A model generated the notes under the pieces. That model saw nothing but the letters and a program-made list of their open reading frames with translations. It did no database searches and had not been told where the DNA came from. The position numbers were made by a program, and so were the translations under genes. A stretch of 18,540 nucleotides of DNA from Jimgerdemannia flammicorona (taxonomy: Eukaryota > Mucoromycota > Endogonomycetes > Endogonales > Endogonaceae), in assembly GCA_003990745.1 (NCBI GenBank), contig RBNI01002428.1, forward strand, positions 1 to 18,540, given 5' to 3'. This document shows positions 15,878 to 18,540 of the stretch, in pieces. Position 1 is the first letter of the stretch. Each line of letters opens with the position of its first letter.

Positions 15878-16392
15878 TTGGTAATCGCGACATAGCAAAT
15901 GCTGCCAAAAACAAGATTGCAAATTCCAAATATAATTACGTAGCGGTGGATAACCACGGCGGCTGCAGAGCTTTTATCAGAATCAGTGGCCGGTATTCCG
16001 ACGGCCGAAGCGAAGCTCGATGTAAACTTTCATATCGTAACGGATGTCGAGGAGACAGAGGGTGAACAAAAGAAGAAGGTTGCCGGCTGGAGTCTGAGGA
16101 AGACAACTACTAGATGCGGATTGCGAGAGTGATCGGGATGAAGCGAGTAAGGAGGAACAAGTCAAATTCATTTGGTATGTCAATCTGGTATTTGATGTCT
16201 TGAGAATTGTGTCATTTTTCTCTTTGCATTGTCATGCATCGCCAATCTACGTTGTATGTTAACCATTTTGCCCTTTGTAATTTACAGAACTTGAAGAACA
16301 TCTGTTCTGATGCCGAACTTGTAGATTTCGCGAGAAGTTTCCAAGTCGCAGAATCGTCAAACTGGTCAAATGCATTGGCCATCTTCGAATAA
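15878..16392 (+). pseudogene. Broken exon-like frames downstream of Q1
   Basis: One frame is open 15944-16132 (AAAELLSESVAGIPTAEAKL, ending at TGA). Another is open 15880-16063. A good intron follows (16175-16287, GTATGT...TTTACAG). The last exon-like frame 16288-16392 reads NLKNICSDAELVDFARSFQV, ending IFE and TAA. The frames on either side of that intron do not join without a stop, and I found no start codon serving them all. I read this as a decayed or misassembled multi-exon gene. No family is recognised. Confidence 0.3.
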
Positions 16393-16599
16393 CACAGTTG
16401 AAATGCTCCCCTGTCGGGACATTCACCTGAAATGGCAGGTACTTAAAGAGTCGTCGTAGTCCAAACCGTCATGACTCGGGATATGGTTCTAACCCTTTTT
16501 TTAACAACCATTCGTTCCTCCTTTCCTTCACCCGTCCATTTCTTTCTCCATCCCTTCCATCAACAGTCCTTTACCTCACACGTCGCTTCCTTCACCCGC
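16393..16599 (+). other. Intergenic, CT-rich toward P2
   Basis: No frame. The second half (about 16500-16590) is pyrimidine-rich, as before P1, and may be promoter sequence. Confidence 0.35.
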
Positions 16600-17022
16600 G
16601 CTTAGCAGGCTGTCACTGAGATTCTGAAAGGTATGTGCTTGTAATGACTCCATGTGGTAGGCAGTGCGGCGTAGGGGATATTTTCTCGCACTGTTCTACT
16701 GAATGTTGCGCATTCGCCGTTGTGCGCAACCGGAGGTAGTCTGGTGCAGCTTCCTCGGAGAGCGACTCCTCCACCCCTCCTTGTGGGTTGCTCGAAGGGT
16801 TGGCTTAAATCGGCGGTGCCTGGGGAACGTGGTTTCCAGGTCCCTCGTTCCTGGGGTATGTGGTTTCCAGGTCCCTCGGTCACCGTCGGACTCGTTGGCT
16901 TACCGGAGAATAACGAAGCTCCTTATTTCGTGCGTTACCTATTGACTGTGCGGTGTTCGTTATTACGTGCGTACTTGGCTTTTGCTAATATATATATATA
17001 TTATTTTGGTTTCTATCTCCAG
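16600..17022 (+). repeat. Intron-like repeat module P, copy 2 (fullest)
   Basis: Leader CTTAGCAGGCTGT...GAGATTCTGAAAG, donor-like GTATGT (16631), then the shared body to TTTTGCTAATAT (about 16979-16990) and a strong acceptor TTTCTATCTCCAG (17010-17022). As an intron it would be 392 nt. The body contains an 8-bp perfect stem (GTTGCGCA / TGCGCAAC around TTCGCCGTTG, about 16704-16729) and two 31-bp tandem units (16819-16849, 16850-16880). The frames across it (16703-16945, 16720-17028) are not conserved as protein in the other copies. Confidence 0.75.
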
Positions 17023-17533
17023 TTCTAGACCTTAATGAAACCCTTCATCACACAAGCCAAGATTGTAACGCCAAACCGAGCCAGCTTGACTATTTCGTTG
17101 CGGTCCAGCAGCCCATCAGCGACTACAATGTCCAATGCGTCGTTTACGGTCTATGTATGCGCCCTGCCGTCTCGGTTCCTCGTGTGGGCTGCGTTCATGT
17201 TGAGCTAGTAGTATTGATGGCGAGAACGCAGAGGTCGATTTGTAAGTACCCATTCATCTTCATTGTTGCTCTATGTTATATATACATTTACTTATTGACA
17301 TTCCTTTACACATATTTATGCCAAAGGCACTGCTTCGAGATGGAAGTCGTCTCCGGCGTAGCATCTTCAATCTCTCGCAAGTTCAGGATACACCATACTT
17401 CATAAAACGAGAGGAACCCTAAGACACCACCTGGGATATCTTTCAGAGTGATCCGGGATTTCACGAGAATTCCCTAACTAATATCACAGTGATAGACTGG
17501 TACAAGAAAGAGGCGTCGGCACCTTCTTCCTAA
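17023..17533 (+). pseudogene. Exon-like frames after P2
   Basis: From the P2 acceptor a frame stays open for 73 codons (LDLNETLHHTSQDCNAKPSQ ... MARTQRSI) to a donor GTAAGT at 17242. After a possible acceptor CCAAAG (17326) a second frame 17327-17533 reads ALLRDGSRLRRSIFNLSQVQ and later WDIFQSDPGFHENS, ending TAA, broken by one TAA at 17420. The two frames do not join in phase with the splice sites I chose. The composition looks coding, but no family is recognised. This is probably a damaged gene. Confidence 0.3.
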
Positions 17534-17806
17534 CAGTCGAAACTATTCGCCATTTTCGAACAAAAGGTACGCAATCTGGCCACGAGCTAATGTCAATAAT
17601 GACGCAAACAGTTGTGCGTCTTCCCCGCCGCGAAACAGGGCTCTCCGGGGTGCATATTTTCTCAACTTTGTTTTACGATTTTTTTGTCTGCAATGACGCT
17701 GTTATACAGCATCGCTTGATTTTCGCGACGTTGAGATATGTATGTCGAAATTTATGATTCCGCTTTTTTTTTTTTTTTTTTTTTTTTTTTATTTGATGAA
17801 ATTAGG
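17534..17806 (+). other. Unassigned stretch with a poly-T tract
   Basis: Contains a small intron-like segment (GTACGC at about 17568 to ACAG at 17611) and a 27-base T tract (17764-17790) followed by GATGAAATTAG, a possible acceptor at 17806. No supported gene. Confidence 0.3.
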
Positions 17807-17951
17807 CTTGCTCGGCCAGCACAAAGCGACCCTCACCGGTTTCAAAGGAAAGTTGGACGCCCAATGGCGCACGGGATAGTCATGAATCGTTGCAGTGATC
17901 ATGCTCTCCAAACCGTCGTTCTTCTGGCGTACGATATTGTTGCCTTACACA
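17807..17951 (+). pseudogene. Exon-like frame before Q2
   Basis: Open frame reading LARPAQSDPHRFQRKVGRPM then AHGIVMNRCSDHALQTVVLL, ending at the Q2 donor (17952). If Q2 is spliced, a stop follows within a few codons. No family is recognised. It may be the tail of a small or broken gene. Confidence 0.2.
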
Positions 17952-18033
17952 GTAAGTGTTTCAAGCGCGAATGACGATATGTCACATAAAAGGTTGAACT
18001 GAGGTTTTTTTTTTTTATCTTGGTTAACATTAG
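17952..18033 (+). repeat. Intron-like repeat module Q, copy 2
   Basis: 82 bp with donor GTAAGT, shared GTCACATAAAAGGTTGAACTG, a T12 run (18005-18016), branch-like GGTTAAC and acceptor ATTAG. Similarity to copy 1 continues downstream to GCGGTGGATAAGCACGGCGG (about 18103-18122). Confidence 0.7.
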
Positions 18034-18170
18034 ATGGACATTAGGTGGCACATACGGCGATATATATTCTGCAAAAGAGAAGATGGATAACACAATCATC
18101 CTGCGGTGGATAAGCACGGCGGCTGTCGAGGTGTCAGCGAAGGCAGCGATACTCTTCCTTTACTCCTCCT

Positions 18171-18540
18171 GCTTAGCGGTCTGTTGCTGAGATTCTGAAA
18201 GGTACGTGCTTGTTATGACTCCACGTGGTAGACAATGCGGCGTGGGATAAGTTCTCTCACCTTTCGGCTAAATGTTGCGCATTCGCCGTTGTGCGTAACC
18301 GGAGGTGGCCGTGCAGCTTCCTCGTATAGCCACGCCTTCACCCTCGCTCGAAGGGTTGGCTTAAATCGGCGTTGCCTGGGGTACGTGCCCTCGTTCCCGG
18401 GGGTATATGGCTTCCTGGTCCCTCGGTCACCGTCGGACTCGTTAGGATAACGAATCTCCTTATTCCGTGCGTTAACTGTTGACCATGCAGTGTTCGTTAT
18501 TGCTTGTGTATTTGACTCTGGCTAATATCCTTTTTTTTTT
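18171..18540 (+). repeat. Intron-like repeat module P, copy 3 (cut by window end)
   Basis: Leader GCTTAGCGGTCTGT...GAGATTCTGAAAG, donor-like GTACGT (18202), body as in P2 including GTTGCGCATTCGCCGTTG and GTCACCGTCGGACTCGTT, then GGCTAATATCC and the start of a T tract that runs off the window. It lies only about 50 bp after the end of Q2 similarity, so here Q precedes P, whereas in copy 1 P precedes Q. Confidence 0.75.

Noticed and set aside
15983..16183. Minus-strand 66-codon frame
   Set aside because: Antisense to exon-like plus-strand frames and across a good plus-strand intron donor.
16602..16883. Minus-strand 93-codon frame in P2
   Set aside because: Lies over the non-coding repeat module and its 31-bp tandem units. 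Not conserved as a protein in P1 or P3.

Overview
The window looks like a repeat island next to a gene-poor margin in a filamentous ascomycete genome. This is an inference from three things. Old repeats are decayed by C:G-to-T:A change (RIP-like, CpG-poor, many TAG/TAA stops). Intron-like segments are short, with GTAAGT/GTATGT donors and CTAAC-like branch sites. CT-rich tracts lie upstream of gene-like sequence. No rRNA, tRNA or CRISPR was seen. The species cannot be named from the sequence.

Region 1 (1-12123) is a set of nested retroelements, readable layer by layer. Bases 1-912 look like the decayed 3' end of a long LTR retrotransposon, ending in a purine tract. From 913 to 12123 runs its 3' LTR, heavily mutated and split by three insertions: (a) a 138-bp 5'-truncated LINE copy (1217-1354); (b) a 1.4-kb LTR-like element (1509-2917); (c) a 5.8-kb LINE on the minus strand (3304-11130, 12-bp target duplication). 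The LINE is itself split by a much better preserved copy of the same LTR (4494-6524), which begins TGTAAG, ends CTTACA and is flanked by a perfect 5-bp TCATC duplication. The LTR is about 2.03 kb and holds one long reading frame of about 365 codons upstream of its TATA box and poly(A) signal, so in U3. I do not recognise its product. The LINE has two ORFs that keep one frame each, broken only by stop codons, and they meet in an ATGA stop/start overlap.

Region 2 (12124-14200) is extremely AT-rich. It contains a foldback structure with two arms of about 415 bp around a 148-bp spacer.

Region 3 (14200-18540) changes abruptly to normal composition with plentiful CpG. It carries a sequence matching the complete core of a type III hammerhead ribozyme (14660-14717). 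Just downstream is a possible two-exon small secreted protein gene (14925-15343). The rest is two repeated intron-like modules (three copies and two copies) among broken exon-like frames and long poly-T tracts. No full gene could be assembled after 15343.

The items most worth following are the hammerhead ribozyme, the ORF-bearing giant LTR, the LINE ATGA junction, and the repeated intron-like modules.
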